Source: Hydrogenophaga sp.
GTDB lineage: Bacteria > Pseudomonadota > Gammaproteobacteria > Burkholderiales > Burkholderiaceae_C
Direction of reading: 5' to 3'
Assembly: GCA_030682835.1 (NCBI GenBank)
Contig: JAUXNG010000095.1
Span: 1 to 64,000, forward strand
DNA length: 64,000 nt
Shown here: one piece after another, positions 8,806 through 19,458 of the stretch
Numbering within the stretch: the stretch's first letter is position 1
How the letters are laid out: the number at the start of each line of letters is the position of its first letter
Translations under genes and position numbers: made by a program
The notes under the pieces: generated by a model
Database searches by the model: none
What the model saw: only the letters and a program-made list of their open reading frames with translations
Told to the model about the DNA's origin: nothing

Positions 8806-9420
8806 ATGAAATTGCCTGTTTCACTCCTTTGCGCCGCTGCCGCTGCAGCCCTGTCGTTCAGCGCCCATGCCCAGTCGGCCAAGCCCGATTTGGCCAAAGG
8901 TGCGGCTTTGTACGGCCAGGTGTGCGTGGCCTGCCACGCGGCTGACGGCAATTCGTCGACCCCTGCCAATCCCATGCTTGCCCAGCAGCATCCCGAGTAT
9001 CTGGTCAAGCAGCTGCAGGAATACAAGAGCGGCAAGCGCGAAAACCCCATCATGAAGGGTTTTGCTTCCGCGCTGTCCGATGATGACATGCGCAACATCG
9101 CTTTCTGGCTGGCCGACCAGAAGGCCAAGACCGGTTTCGCTCAGGACAAGGAACTCGTCCGTCTGGGCGAGCGCATCTACCGCGGCGGCATCGCCGAGCG
9201 CCAGGTAGCCGCCTGTGCGGGCTGCCACAGCCCCAATGGCGCCGGTATCCCCTCACAGTACCCACGCCTGGCTGGTCAGCATGCCGAGTACACCGCAGCC
9301 CAGCTGACCGCGTTCCGCGACGGCGTGCGCAAGAACAACGCCCAGATGACGGGCGTGGCCAGCAAGATGAACGACCGCGAAATCCGTGCGGTGTCTGACT
9401 ACATTGCTGGCCTGCGCTGA
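8806..9420 (+). CDS. Periplasmic dihaem cytochrome c4
   Basis: A 204-residue secreted electron carrier. The signal peptide MKLPVSLLCAAAAAALSF is followed by a likely cut after SAHA (residue 22). Two CXXCH haem sites lie at C40-H44 (CVACH) and C137-H141 (CAGCH), one per domain of the internally duplicated c4 fold. c4 cytochromes usually pass electrons from the bc1 complex to terminal oxidases. This window also encodes petABC and the ResB/CcsB haem-ligation machinery that would mature this protein. A TAAAAT hexamer at 8731-8736 may be its -10, but no good -35 was found and no strong ribosome-binding site is visible. Confidence 0.92.
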   Translation: MKLPVSLLCAAAAAALSFSAHAQSAKPDLAKGAALYGQVCVACHAADGNSSTPANPMLAQQHPEYLVKQLQEYKSGKRENPIMKGFASALSDDDMRNIAFWLADQKAKTGFAQDKELVRLGERIYRGGIAERQVAACAGCHSPNGAGIPSQYPRLAGQHAEYTAAQLTAFRDGVRKNNAQMTGVASKMNDREIRAVSDYIAGLR

Positions 9421-9426
9421 CGCGTG

Positions 9427-9445
9427 CGGGGGCTTCAAGCCCCCG
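9427..9445. repeat. Perfect GC-rich palindrome after cytochrome c4
   Basis: The arms CGGGGGCTT and AAGCCCCCG flank a single C, 7 nt after the stop codon. A near-identical palindrome core (GGGGGTTTGAAGCCCCCGG) forms the terminator at 38904-38934. It may be a hairpin or a short dispersed palindrome. It lacks a following T-run. Confidence 0.5.
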
Positions 9446-9543
9446 GTTGCGGGCGGGATATAAGCCAGCACCGATGTTTGGCGGCACAATGCGATATGTA
9501 CGGATTTGTAGTGAACCGTTGACCGCAACAGACATCACAACAG

Positions 9544-9577
9544 GGCGTGTTCCGGATCCTCCGGAGCCGCCTTTTTT
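9544..9577 (+). terminator. Intrinsic terminator between cytochrome c4 and resB
   Basis: A hairpin with outer stem GGCG/CGCC and inner stem TCCGGA/TCCGGA around loop TCC, followed directly by six T residues (9572-9577). It should end the cytochrome c4 transcript. It lies only 27 nt ahead of the resB start, leaving little room for a resB promoter after it. Confidence 0.7.
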
Positions 9578-9604
9578 GTTGCACCCTTCCATTTCGTCCG
9601 ACCC

Positions 9605-11755
9605 ATGACCGTTTCCACCCAAGGCCTGCAACTGAGCACCGGATCGCGCCTCGTCGGCGAGGTGGTGGAGCTGCTGTCTTCCATGCGGTTCGCGATCTCG
9701 CTGCTCACGGTGATTTGCATCGCCTCGGTGATCGGCACGGTGGTCAAGCAGCACGAGCCGTTCAACAACTACGTGAACCAGTTCGGGCCCTTCTGGGCCG
9801 ACGTGTTCGCCAGCGCCAGCCTGTTTTCGGTCTACAGCGCCTGGTGGTTCCTGTTGATCCTGGCTTTTCTGGTGATCAGCACCAGCCTTTGCATCATCCG
9901 CAACACGCCCAAGATCTTCACGGACTTCAAGGCCTACAAAGAAAACATCCGCGAACAAAGCCTGAAGGCCTTCCCGAACCGCGCCGAGAACGCCCTGGAC
10001 GAAGCGCCCGAGGTGGCGGCCAACCGGATCGGCCAGCACCTGCTGGGCACCGGCTGGAAGGTGAAGCTGCAGTCGCGCGACACGGCCGGCGGCACCGGCT
10101 GGATGGTGGCGGCCAAGAAAGGTGCGGCCAATAAGATCGGTTACCTGGCGGCGCACAGCGCCATCGTGCTGGTGTGCATCGGCGGCCTGCTCGACGGTGA
10201 CCTGATCGTGCGCGCGCAGATGTGGTTCAACGGCAAGACCCCTTTCACCGGCGGTGGACTGATCGCCGATGTACCGGCCCAGCACCGTCTCTCGGCGAGC
10301 AACCCGACCTTCCGCGGCAACCTGCTGGTGACCGAGGGCACCACGGCCGGCACCGCGATCCTGGCCCAGCCGACCGGCGTGCTGTTGCAGGACCTGCCGT
10401 TTTCGGTTGAACTGAAGAAGTTCATCGTCGAGTACTACGACACGGGCATGCCCAAGCTCTTTGCCAGCGACATCGTGATCCACGACCACGAAACCGGCGA
10501 GCAGAAGCCGGCCCGGGTGGAAGTGAACCACCCGGCCAGCCACCGCGGCATCAACATCTACCAGTCCAGCTTTGACGACGGCGGCTCCAAGGTGACGCTG
10601 CGCGCCGTGCCGATCAACGGTCCATCCCGGACCTTCGAGGTGGCCGGCGTGATCGGTGGAAGCAGTGCACTGAGCAATGGCGACGAGAAGATGACGCTGG
10701 AGTTCACCGGGCTTCGCGTCATCAACGTGGAGAACTTCGCCGCGGCTGACACCCTGAGTGGTGCCGATGTGCGCAAGGTCGACCTGCGCCAGTCCATCGA
10801 AAGCCGCCTGGGCGCGGGACACAAGACCGTGACCGAGAAGACGCTTCGCAACGTGGGGCCCAGCGTCACCTACAAGCTGCGCGACGCGGCCGGGCAGGCC
10901 ATCGAGTACCACAACTACATGCTGCCGATGGAGCTCGACGGTGCCCGGGTGTACCTGCTGGGCCTGCGGGAAACCCCGTCCGAGCCCTTCCGTTACCTGC
11001 GCATTCCGGCCGACGGCCAGGACAGTCTGGACGATTTCGTGCGACTGCGCTCCGCCCTGGCCGACCCGGCCATGCGCGAGCTCGCTGTGCGCCGCTACGC
11101 TCTCTCGGCGGTGGAAGACGGGCGACCCGAGCTGTCTCAGGCGCTGGAGGTGTCGGCGGCGCGTGCGCTGGGGCTGTTCGCCGGTGCCGAGACGGTGGAG
11201 CTGGCGCCTGCCCTGGTCAATGGAAACGGCCCCCGCGGGCCGGTGCGGGGCGGCCTGCAGGCGGTGTCGGCTTTTCTGGAGAGCAATGTGCCCGAAGCCG
11301 AGCGCGAGCGGGCGAGCGATGTGCTGGTGCGCATCCTCAACGGCACGCTGTTCGAATTGATGCTCATCAGCCGGGAACGCGACGGCCTGCCGCCGCTCGA
11401 ACGCAACGATGCCACCCAGCGGTTCATGACCAGCTCGGTGATCAGCCTGAGCGACACCTTCTTCTACCCGGCGCCCATGACCTTCCAGCTGAAAGATTTC
11501 GAGCACATCCAGGCCAGTGTGTTCCAGGTGGCCCGCGCGCCAGGACAGAACCTCGTCTACCTGGGCTGCCTGTTGCTGATCGTGGGCATCTTCGCCATGC
11601 TGTACGTGCGCGAGCGCCGGCTGTGGGTGTGGCTGGCGCCGGCGGCCGGCAGCGGGGCGCAGGCCCACATGGCCCTGTCGTCCAACCGCAAGACGATGGA
11701 AGCCGACCAGGAATTTGACGTGTTGAAGAGCCAACTGCTGAAGGTGAACCCATGA
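9605..11755 (+). CDS. resB: System II cytochrome c biogenesis protein ResB (Ccs1-like)
   Basis: Membrane protein that, with CcsB/ResC, delivers and ligates haem to apocytochromes c on the periplasmic side. The 716 residues contain hydrophobic segments near 25-50 (MRFAISLLTVICIASVIG), 78-100, 178-198 and 645-665. A large periplasmic domain sits between the third and fourth, the ResB layout. The start ATG is at 9605. Its stop overlaps the ccsB start (ATGA), so the pair is translationally coupled. Clients encoded nearby are cytochrome c4 immediately upstream and cytochrome c1 at 62.7 kb. Confidence 0.94.
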   Translation: MTVSTQGLQLSTGSRLVGEVVELLSSMRFAISLLTVICIASVIGTVVKQHEPFNNYVNQFGPFWADVFASASLFSVYSAWWFLLILAFLVISTSLCIIRNTPKIFTDFKAYKENIREQSLKAFPNRAENALDEAPEVAANRIGQHLLGTGWKVKLQSRDTAGGTGWMVAAKKGAANKIGYLAAHSAIVLVCIGGLLDGDLIVRAQMWFNGKTPFTGGGLIADVPAQHRLSASNPTFRGNLLVTEGTTAGTAILAQPTGVLLQDLPFSVELKKFIVEYYDTGMPKLFASDIVIHDHETGEQKPARVEVNHPASHRGINIYQSSFDDGGSKVTLRAVPINGPSRTFEVAGVIGGSSALSNGDEKMTLEFTGLRVINVENFAAADTLSGADVRKVDLRQSIESRLGAGHKTVTEKTLRNVGPSVTYKLRDAAGQAIEYHNYMLPMELDGARVYLLGLRETPSEPFRYLRIPADGQDSLDDFVRLRSALADPAMRELAVRRYALSAVEDGRPELSQALEVSAARALGLFAGAETVELAPALVNGNGPRGPVRGGLQAVSAFLESNVPEAERERASDVLVRILNGTLFELMLISRERDGLPPLERNDATQRFMTSSVISLSDTFFYPAPMTFQLKDFEHIQASVFQVARAPGQNLVYLGCLLLIVGIFAMLYVRERRLWVWLAPAAGSGAQAHMALSSNRKTMEADQEFDVLKSQLLKVNP

Positions 11756-13113
11756 ACACTGTGACCGCCAACCGGACCATCCAGCTGAAGAACAACGGCT
11801 CGGGCCAGACGCCGGGATATTTCGCTCGCCGCGACGTGTGGGACTGGCTGTTCGCGGCGGTTCTGGTCGCGGGTGCGGCCTGGGCCTTCCTGCAGTATGA
11901 CCACGCCATGAATGGCTACGAGAAGGCCATTCTGGTGGGCAGCGTGCCTTCCATGATCTGGCTCGGCTGGTTCTGGCGGCCTTTGCGCGGGCTGTCCGTG
12001 ATCGTGGGTGCGCTGGCCCTGCTGGCCATCTGGCTCTACCAGACGCCCGCCGGCGGTGCCGACCTGGAACGCGCCGAGCAGGTGTTCCTGCTCAAGTACT
12101 TCATTTCCAGCCAGTCCGCCATTCTGTGGATGAGCGTGCTGTTCTTCATGAGCACCGCGTTCTACTGGGTGGGCATGCTGACCCGGGCGGGCGACGCTTT
12201 TGAATCCCTGGGTTCGCGCATGGCCTGGGTGGCGGTCACGTTGGCGCTGGTGGGCACCATGGTGCGCTGGTACGAGAGTCACCAGATCGGCCCGGACATC
12301 GGCCACATCCCGGTCAGCAACCTGTACGAAGTGTTTGTGCTGTTCTGCTGGATGACCACGCTGTTCTACCTGTACTACGAAGACCAGTACAAGACCCGAT
12401 CCATGGGCGCGTTTTCCATGCTCGTGGTCAGTGCGGCGGTGGGTTTCCTGCTCTGGTACACGCTGGTGCGCGAAGCGCACGAAATCCAGCCCCTGGTGCC
12501 GGCTCTGCAGAGCTGGTGGATGAAGGTGCATGTGCCCGCCAACTTTGTCGGCTACGGCACCTTCGCCATCGCCGCCATGCTGGCTTTCGCCTACCTGATC
12601 AAGCAGAGTGCCACCGAGACCCGCTGGTACAAGCTGGCGCCCCTGTGGCTGCTCGGCATCGTGCTGTGCCTGGAGCCGCTGGTCTTCCGTCAGTCCGCGC
12701 TGGAGAGGGGCGGCAGTTACTGGTTCGTCTACTTCGGCGTGTCTGCGCTGATCATCGGCGGCATCCTGTTTGGACGCCGTCGAATCGCCGAGCGGCTGCC
12801 CAGCTTCGAGGTGCTGGACGACGTGATGTACAAGGCCATCGCGGTGGGCTTTGCCTTCTTCACCATCGCCACCGTGCTCGGCGCGCTGTGGGCGGCGGAA
12901 GCCTGGGGCGGTTACTGGAGCTGGGACCCGAAAGAGACCTGGGCCCTCATCGTGTGGCTGAACTACGCAGCCTGGCTGCACATGCGGCTCATGAAAGGCC
13001 TTAGGGGCACTGTGGCGGCCTGGTGGGCGCTGGTGGGTCTGGCTGTGACCACTTTCGCCTTCCTGGGCGTGAACATGTTCCTGTCGGGCCTGCACAGCTA
13101 CGGCGAACTCTGA
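11752..13113 (+). CDS. ccsB: System II cytochrome c biogenesis protein CcsB/ResC (CcsA family)
   Basis: Haem-handling partner of ResB. The polytopic 453-residue protein carries the tryptophan-rich haem-binding signature WGGYWSWDPKETWALIVW near residues 383-400, the WWD-type motif of this family. Several conserved histidines on predicted periplasmic loops are plausible axial haem ligands. It overlaps the end of resB by 4 nt and forms a two-gene unit with it. Together they make System II, so a CcmA-H System I would not be needed, although its absence from the genome cannot be judged here. Confidence 0.94.
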   Translation: MNTVTANRTIQLKNNGSGQTPGYFARRDVWDWLFAAVLVAGAAWAFLQYDHAMNGYEKAILVGSVPSMIWLGWFWRPLRGLSVIVGALALLAIWLYQTPAGGADLERAEQVFLLKYFISSQSAILWMSVLFFMSTAFYWVGMLTRAGDAFESLGSRMAWVAVTLALVGTMVRWYESHQIGPDIGHIPVSNLYEVFVLFCWMTTLFYLYYEDQYKTRSMGAFSMLVVSAAVGFLLWYTLVREAHEIQPLVPALQSWWMKVHVPANFVGYGTFAIAAMLAFAYLIKQSATETRWYKLAPLWLLGIVLCLEPLVFRQSALERGGSYWFVYFGVSALIIGGILFGRRRIAERLPSFEVLDDVMYKAIAVGFAFFTIATVLGALWAAEAWGGYWSWDPKETWALIVWLNYAAWLHMRLMKGLRGTVAAWWALVGLAVTTFAFLGVNMFLSGLHSYGEL

Positions 13114-13235
13114 CCCCTGTTTCAGTGCGCTCGCCTCGGCGAAGCGGGGGTATCCATCTCCTCGCGCACGGGAACGCGCGGGGTTTGTAAGAATCATCCG
13201 ATGTCCCCGACCCTTGGTCAAACAGGAGCCATCGC

Positions 13236-14243
<1,008 letters not shown>

Positions 14244-14882
14244 GTGGCCGTTCAGGAAAGGCGCCCGTTGACGGTTCAGCGGGTCTTGTCCCATGCGGGT
14301 GCCAAGGGCGTGGCCTTTGCGCTTGCGCTGCTGCCGCTGGCCAGTCTGTTCTCGGCTGCGTGGTCCGATCAGCTCGGGGCCAACCCGGCCGAGGCGCTGA
14401 TCCGCTCCCTGGGCGACTGGAGCCTGCGCTTTCTGGTGCTGGTGCTGGCGATCACGCCCGTGAGGGTGGTGACGGGCTGGTCAGCACTGGCGCGTTTTCG
14501 CCGCATGGTGGGTCTGTTCATGTTCTTCTACGCCAGCCTGCACCTGCTGGCCTATGCCTGGTTCGACATGGGTTTCGATCTACCGGCCGTCGTGGATGAC
14601 GTGATCAAGCGGCCCTTCATTCTGGTGGGCATGACGGCCTGGCTGCTGCTGCTGGTGATGGCCGCCACTTCGTTCAACCGCGCCATCAAGGCCCTGGGCG
14701 CGCGGCGCTGGCAGCTGCTGCACCGCAGCGTCTACGCCGTGGCGGGCCTGGCGGTGCTGCACTTTTTCTGGATGCGCAGCGGCAAAAACGATTTTGCCGA
14801 CGTGTTCGTTTACGCGGGCTTGCTGGCCGCTTTGCTGGGCTGGCGTCTGTGGCGACGCCTGGGGCGTGCGCCGCACCCCTGA
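14244..14882 (+). CDS. msrQ: Haem-binding membrane subunit MsrQ (YedZ)
   Basis: Inner-membrane b-type haem protein that passes electrons to MsrP. The 212-residue, roughly six-helix protein has candidate haem-ligand histidines H100 (FFYASLHLLAYAW), H160 (LLHRSVYA) and H173 (VLHFFWM). The start is a GTG at 14244 directly abutting the msrP stop, implying coupled translation. It ends 7 nt before the convergent lysA stop. Confidence 0.94.
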   Translation: MAVQERRPLTVQRVLSHAGAKGVAFALALLPLASLFSAAWSDQLGANPAEALIRSLGDWSLRFLVLVLAITPVRVVTGWSALARFRRMVGLFMFFYASLHLLAYAWFDMGFDLPAVVDDVIKRPFILVGMTAWLLLLVMAATSFNRAIKALGARRWQLLHRSVYAVAGLAVLHFFWMRSGKNDFADVFVYAGLLAALLGWRLWRRLGRAPHP

Positions 14883-14889
14883 GCGTGGA

Positions 14890-16185
14890 TCAGGCCGGCG
14901 GTAGCAGGGTTTCGAGTCGCAACTGGTCCACCGCCGACTCGCGCGCCCGAATGGGGGTGGCGGTGGCGCCCGCCACCAGCACCTCGGCCGCCCGCCCGCG
15001 TGTGTTGTAGTTGCTGGCCATGCTCATGCAGTAGGCGCCGGCCGATAGCACGGCGAGCAGGTCGCCTGGCTGCACCGCCAGGTCACGGTCGCGCCCGAGC
15101 CAGTCGCCGCTTTCGCACACCGGGCCAACCACGTCCCAGGTGCTTGGAGCATCGGCGCGCGGCGACAGGGGCACGATCTGGTGGAAAGCCTGGTACATGG
15201 CCGGGCGGGGCAGGTCGTTCATTGCCGCGTCCACGATCAGGAAGTTCTTCTGCTCGCCCGGCTTGAGGTAGAGCACCTCGGTGATGCACACGCCGGCGTT
15301 GCCCACCAGCGAGCGCCCGGGCTCCAGGAAGATCTTGCGGTCGCCGTAGCCCCGGGCGTCGATCTTCTCGAGCAGGCGCTTCCACAAGGCGTCCGCCGCC
15401 GGTGGGGTGTCACCGCTGTAGTCGATGCCCAGGCCACCGCCGAAGTCGATGTGCTGGATTGGCACCCCCGCTGCCTCGATGGCCTGCACCAGGTCCAGGA
15501 TGCGGTCCATCGCGTCCAGGTAGGGGTCTGCCTGCGTGATCTGTGAGCCGATGTGGCAGTCGATGCCCACCACGCGCAGGCCGGCGCAGGCAGCGGCATG
15601 CTGGTAGGTGGCCACCACATCTTCATGCGCGATGCCGAACTTGTTGCCTTTGAGGCCGGTGGAGATGTAGGGGTGCGTCTTGGCGTCCACGTTGGGGTTC
15701 ACGCGAATGCTCACTGGCGCGCGCAAGCCCATTTCCATGGCGACTTCGTTCAATACGTCGAGTTCAGCGCGGCTTTCCACGTTGAAGCAGCCAATGCCGA
15801 CGTCGAGCGCGCGGCGCATCTCTGAGCGCGTCTTTCCAACGCCCGAAAAGATGATGGTGGCGGGGCTGGCCCCGGCCGCCAGGGCTCGCTCCAGCTCCCC
15901 GCCCGACACGATGTCGAAACCGCAACCGGCGCGCGCCAGCGTCTGTAGAACCGCCAGGGTGGAATTTGCCTTCATGGCATAGCAGATCTGGTACGTGCGG
16001 CCGGCCAGTCCACGCTGGTAGGCGGCCAGGGCGTCCAGCATCGCCGCCTGGCTGTAGACAAACAGCGGGGTGCCGTGTTCGCGTGCCAGAACGTCCAAGG
16101 GCACCTCTTCAACCATCAGCCGACCCGCGTCGTAACTGAAATGCGGCGGCAGGGTGGCGGGCGACGTACCGGAAGATGAGGACAT
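14890..16185 (-). CDS. lysA: Diaminopimelate decarboxylase
   Basis: PLP enzyme of the last step of lysine synthesis, meso-diaminopimelate to L-lysine. It has 431 residues. K72 in CYAMKANS is the Schiff-base lysine, H211 in HIGSQ stacks on the cofactor, and the CESGDWLGRDR segment near 350 supplies the active-site cysteine. The start ATG at 16185 gives MSSSSGTSPATLPPHFSYD. It follows lptM on the same strand by 56 nt, matching the common lptM-lysA pairing beside a divergent cyaY. Confidence 0.96.
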   Translation of the reverse strand: MSSSSGTSPATLPPHFSYDAGRLMVEEVPLDVLAREHGTPLFVYSQAAMLDALAAYQRGLAGRTYQICYAMKANSTLAVLQTLARAGCGFDIVSGGELERALAAGASPATIIFSGVGKTRSEMRRALDVGIGCFNVESRAELDVLNEVAMEMGLRAPVSIRVNPNVDAKTHPYISTGLKGNKFGIAHEDVVATYQHAAACAGLRVVGIDCHIGSQITQADPYLDAMDRILDLVQAIEAAGVPIQHIDFGGGLGIDYSGDTPPAADALWKRLLEKIDARGYGDRKIFLEPGRSLVGNAGVCITEVLYLKPGEQKNFLIVDAAMNDLPRPAMYQAFHQIVPLSPRADAPSTWDVVGPVCESGDWLGRDRDLAVQPGDLLAVLSAGAYCMSMASNYNTRGRAAEVLVAGATATPIRARESAVDQLRLETLLPPA

Positions 16186-16241
16186 GGCGCAAATTGAAAG
16201 GGGGAGGGTTCAGCCGGCCCGCGGCGCGGGGCTGAAGGGTG

Positions 16242-16436
16242 TCAGCGTGAGGGCGTGGCCGCGGGCGCTTGCTGGGCAGGCGCTGCGGCCGCAGGCGCCT
16301 GGACAGCAGGAGCAAGAAACAGCGGCCCTTTCTGTCCACAGCCGGCCAGCAGCAACCCGCTCGCCAGCAGGGCAGCCCTGCCCAGCCGGCGGGTGCGGTC
16401 CGGGAGGCAGCCTAGAATTCGGGGCACATCACACAT
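16242..16436 (-). CDS. lptM: LptM-family (YifL-like) small lipoprotein
   Basis: A 64-residue outer-membrane lipoprotein precursor. The signal helix [10 protein letters not shown] ends in lipobox LAGC, with C33 as the lipidation site, followed by GQKGPLF, the hallmark of LptM/YifL proteins. The tail is Ala/Pro/Gln-rich low complexity. In E. coli LptM helps LptD oxidative folding in the LPS translocon. The start at 16436 is chosen over a much longer reading because the latter would run through cyaY. Its position ahead of lysA and opposite cyaY is conserved across proteobacteria and supports the call. Confidence 0.85.
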   Translation of the reverse strand: MCDVPRILGCLPDRTRRLGRAALLASGLLLAGCGQKGPLFLAPAVQAPAAAAPAQQAPAATPSR

Positions 16437-16448
16437 GGGCTCATTGTA

Positions 16449-16778
16449 ATGACCGACACCGATTACCTGGACCAGGCCGAGGCGCTGTTGCGCGCCATTG
16501 AGCTGGCCTGCGACCGCATCAATGACAGCTCCGATGCGGACATCGACAACCAGCGCGTGGGCGGCATGATCACCCTCACGTTTGCCAACCGCAGCCAGAT
16601 CATCATCAACCTGCAGAAGCCCTTGCAGGAAGTGTGGATGGCGGCGCGCGCCGGCGGTTTCCACTACCGCCTGGAGGGTGCGCGCTGGGTCGATACCAAG
16701 GGACAGGGCGAGTTTTTCGACCACCTGTCTCGTTACGCCAGCGAGCAGTCGGGGCTGCCGCTGGTGTTCAGTTCCTGA
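16449..16778 (+). CDS. cyaY: Frataxin-like iron-sulfur assembly protein CyaY
   Basis: Small cytosolic protein that regulates iron supply and cysteine desulfurase activity in Fe-S cluster assembly. Its 109 residues match the family length. The N-terminal helix is rich in acidic residues ([20 protein letters not shown]), typical of the iron-binding ridge, followed by the sheet motifs [17 protein letters not shown] and [13 protein letters not shown]. Its last 11 nt overlap the convergent ponA end. The start is 12 nt from the divergent lptM start. Confidence 0.95.
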   Translation: MTDTDYLDQAEALLRAIELACDRINDSSDADIDNQRVGGMITLTFANRSQIIINLQKPLQEVWMAARAGGFHYRLEGARWVDTKGQGEFFDHLSRYASEQSGLPLVFSS

Positions 16779-19188
16779 ACAGGTCGAGGATGCTGCGACG
16801 GTCTTCCGGTTCCACCGGGCGGGTCACGACGCCCTCAGCGCCCGGCACGGGCGGGTTGGCAGGGGCTGCACCCGGCCAGGCATCGTTCAGGCCCAGCCCC
16901 CGCACGCCGTTGCCGGGGCCATATTCTTCGTAGTACCACTCGCCGCCAATGTTGATCACCCCTGGCGGTGGGGTGTACTCCGCCACCGGAACGCCCTTGA
17001 GCGCTTCAGACATGTAGCTGATCCAGATCGGAAGGCTCAGGCCACCACCGGTTTCGCGGCTGCCCAGGTTGCGTGGCGTGTCGTGGCCCACCCAGGTGGC
17101 GGCCACCACGGTCGGGTGGTAGCCCACGAACCAAGCGTCCACCGAATCGTTGGTGGTGCCGGTCTTGCCGTAAAGGTCCGGTCGCTTGAGGGTGGACTGG
17201 GCGCGGGCAGCGGTGCCCGAGCGGGTGATTTCCTGCAGCAGGCTGCTCATCAGGAACGCATTGCGCGTATCGATCGCCCGCTGGGACTCGGCCAGCTCCA
17301 CCGGCGCGGCTTCAAACAGCACCTTGCCCCGGTGCTCGATGACGCGTGTGATGAGCGAAGGCTGCACCCGGTAACCGCCATTGGCGAATGCTGCATAACC
17401 CACCGCCATCTGCATCGGCGTGACCGAACCCGCGCCCAGAGCCATCGTGAGGTAGGGTGGGTGCTTGGGTGCGTCAAAGCCAAACCGCGCCACCCAGCCC
17501 TGTGCACTCTGGGTCCCCACCAGCTGAAGCACTCGGATCGACACCATGTTCTTCGATTTGGCCAGCGCACGGCGGACCGACATCGGCCCTTCGAACTTGC
17601 CATCGTAGTTTTTCGGCTCCCACGGTTTTCCGCCGGTTTCGGCCGCGCCGTAATACAGCGGAGCGTCGTTGACGATGGTCATCGGCGTCAGGCCTTTTTC
17701 CAGTGCGGCGGAGTAAATGAAGGGTTTGAAGCTGGAGCCCGGCTGGCGCCAGGCCTGCGTCACGTGGTTGAACTTGCTTTTCTGGAAGTCGAAACCGCCG
17801 ACCAGCGCGCGGATGGCCCCGGTGCGCGGGTCGAGGGCCACGAACGCGGCCTCGACGTCGGGCAGCTGGGTGATGCGCCACCCCGTCTCACCCGTCTTCA
17901 CCACCCTGATCACCGCGCCCGGACGGATACGGATGTTGGGCCCCGCTTTGTCGGACAGACCAGACTGCACCGGGCGCAGCCCCTCGCCGGTGATTTCAAA
18001 AGGCTCACCATCGTGGCGCACGGCGAGTACGCGGCGCGCGCTGGCTTCCAGCACCACGGCCGAGAGCAGGTCGTCGTTGTCGGGCCGCTCGGCCAGTGCG
18101 TCGTCGATCGCCTCGTCGCGGGCAGCCGGATCGGTGGGCAGGTCGATGAACAGCTCGGGGCCGCGGTAAAACTGGCGGCGTTCGTAATCCAGCACGCCCT
18201 CGCGAACGGCGCGGTAGGCGGTCTGCTGCTCGGCTGCCATCAGGCTGGTCGTCACGATCAGTCCGCGTGTGTACGCCTCGTCGCCGTACTGCGCCACCAT
18301 GGATTGACGCACCATCTCGGCGACGTATTCACCATGAACGGCCACTTGCTGCGAAGGGCGCCGCAGGCGCAGCTCTTCATTTTTGGCTTCGACGGCCTCT
18401 GCCTGCGTGATGTACCCGTTCTCCAGCATGCGGTCGATGATGTGGAGCTGGCGTGCCCGCGCCCGCCGCGGGTTGCTTATCGGGTTGTAGGCCGATGGCG
18501 CCTTGGGCAGCCCGGCCAGCATGGCCGCCTCGGCGATGGTGACGTCCTGCAAGGGCTTGCCAAAATACGTCTGCGCGGCAGTGGAGAAACCGTAGGCCCG
18601 TTGCCCCAGGAAGATCTGGTTCATGTAGATCTCCAGAATCTGTTCCTTCGTGAGCAGGTGTTCCAGCTTGAAGGTGAGCAGCACCTCGTAGATCTTGCGC
18701 GTGTAGCTCTTCTCGGCCGAGAGGTACACATTGCGTGCCACCTGCATGGTGATGGTGGAGGCGCCCTGGCTCTTGGCCTGCCCCAGGTTGGCCAGCGCCG
18801 CGCGCATCATGCCTCGGTAGTCGACGCCGCTGTGTTCGAAAAAGCGGGCGTCCTCAATCGCTAGCACCGCGTTCTTCATCACGTCAGGAATTTCACGGAA
18901 GGCGAGAAGATTGCGACGCTCCTCGCCGAACTCGCCAATCAGGTGACCGTCGGCCGTCAGCACCCGCAAGGGCAGCTTGGGGCGGTAATCCGCAAGGTCT
19001 GCCACGTCGGGCAAATTGGGGTAGGCCACGGCCAGCGCGAGCCCGATGGCCATCAGCAGCGCCAGGCTGCCGGCCACCGCCAGTCCGACGAGACCCACCG
19101 CAAGGCGACCCGCCCAGATCACAAGCGTGCGGCCCACCGATACTGCTGGTTGGCGGGTCTGGGTGCGCGAAGCGTCGTCTTGGGGCAT
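16768..19188 (-). CDS. mrcA: Penicillin-binding protein 1A, bifunctional transglycosylase/transpeptidase
   Basis: Class A PBP that polymerises and cross-links peptidoglycan, also named ponA. It has 806 residues with one N-terminal membrane anchor (about 22-56). The GT51 glycosyltransferase domain has catalytic E112 in [10 protein letters not shown]. An OB-like insert lies around 320-440. The transpeptidase has SxxK at S485-K488 (GSSFKPF), SKN at 545-547 and KTG at 675-677. All catalytic motifs are intact. It is divergent from pilM; the ponA/pilM pairing is conserved in beta- and gammaproteobacteria. Confidence 0.95.
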   Translation of the reverse strand: MPQDDASRTQTRQPAVSVGRTLVIWAGRLAVGLVGLAVAGSLALLMAIGLALAVAYPNLPDVADLADYRPKLPLRVLTADGHLIGEFGEERRNLLAFREIPDVMKNAVLAIEDARFFEHSGVDYRGMMRAALANLGQAKSQGASTITMQVARNVYLSAEKSYTRKIYEVLLTFKLEHLLTKEQILEIYMNQIFLGQRAYGFSTAAQTYFGKPLQDVTIAEAAMLAGLPKAPSAYNPISNPRRARARQLHIIDRMLENGYITQAEAVEAKNEELRLRRPSQQVAVHGEYVAEMVRQSMVAQYGDEAYTRGLIVTTSLMAAEQQTAYRAVREGVLDYERRQFYRGPELFIDLPTDPAARDEAIDDALAERPDNDDLLSAVVLEASARRVLAVRHDGEPFEITGEGLRPVQSGLSDKAGPNIRIRPGAVIRVVKTGETGWRITQLPDVEAAFVALDPRTGAIRALVGGFDFQKSKFNHVTQAWRQPGSSFKPFIYSAALEKGLTPMTIVNDAPLYYGAAETGGKPWEPKNYDGKFEGPMSVRRALAKSKNMVSIRVLQLVGTQSAQGWVARFGFDAPKHPPYLTMALGAGSVTPMQMAVGYAAFANGGYRVQPSLITRVIEHRGKVLFEAAPVELAESQRAIDTRNAFLMSSLLQEITRSGTAARAQSTLKRPDLYGKTGTTNDSVDAWFVGYHPTVVAATWVGHDTPRNLGSRETGGGLSLPIWISYMSEALKGVPVAEYTPPPGVINIGGEWYYEEYGPGNGVRGLGLNDAWPGAAPANPPVPGAEGVVTRPVEPEDRRSILDLFRN

Positions 19189-19458
19189 GCGATCGATCAG
19201 AAGGGCGGAGGCTGATTATAAAAATCCTGCCGACGCACCGGGACGCGAAGGCCGATCGTATTGTGAGTGCTTGTGTATTTTTGGTCGTCAGCGGCAATCG
19301 CCAGCAGTGAAAACTGGTCAGAAATGCGTATGCTTTTGACAACGTTTCTGGATGTGAGAAAGACAAAAAATCTTTGCTGCACATAGGGCTTACTGCTAGC
19401 ATTGAAGTGATTTGTTAGGTTTGGCGCTCCTTGGCGCTGTCAATTTTTGGGGGCCGCC

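Noticed and set aside
9050..11734. 894-codon open frame on the minus strand
   Set aside because: Shadow of resB and cytochrome c4; both forward proteins have clear motifs.
16582..18864. 760-codon open frame on the plus strand
   Set aside because: Shadow of ponA, which has all catalytic motifs on the minus strand.
19336..19341. TTGACA as -35 of a pilM promoter
   Set aside because: No acceptable -10 at 16-18 nt spacing.
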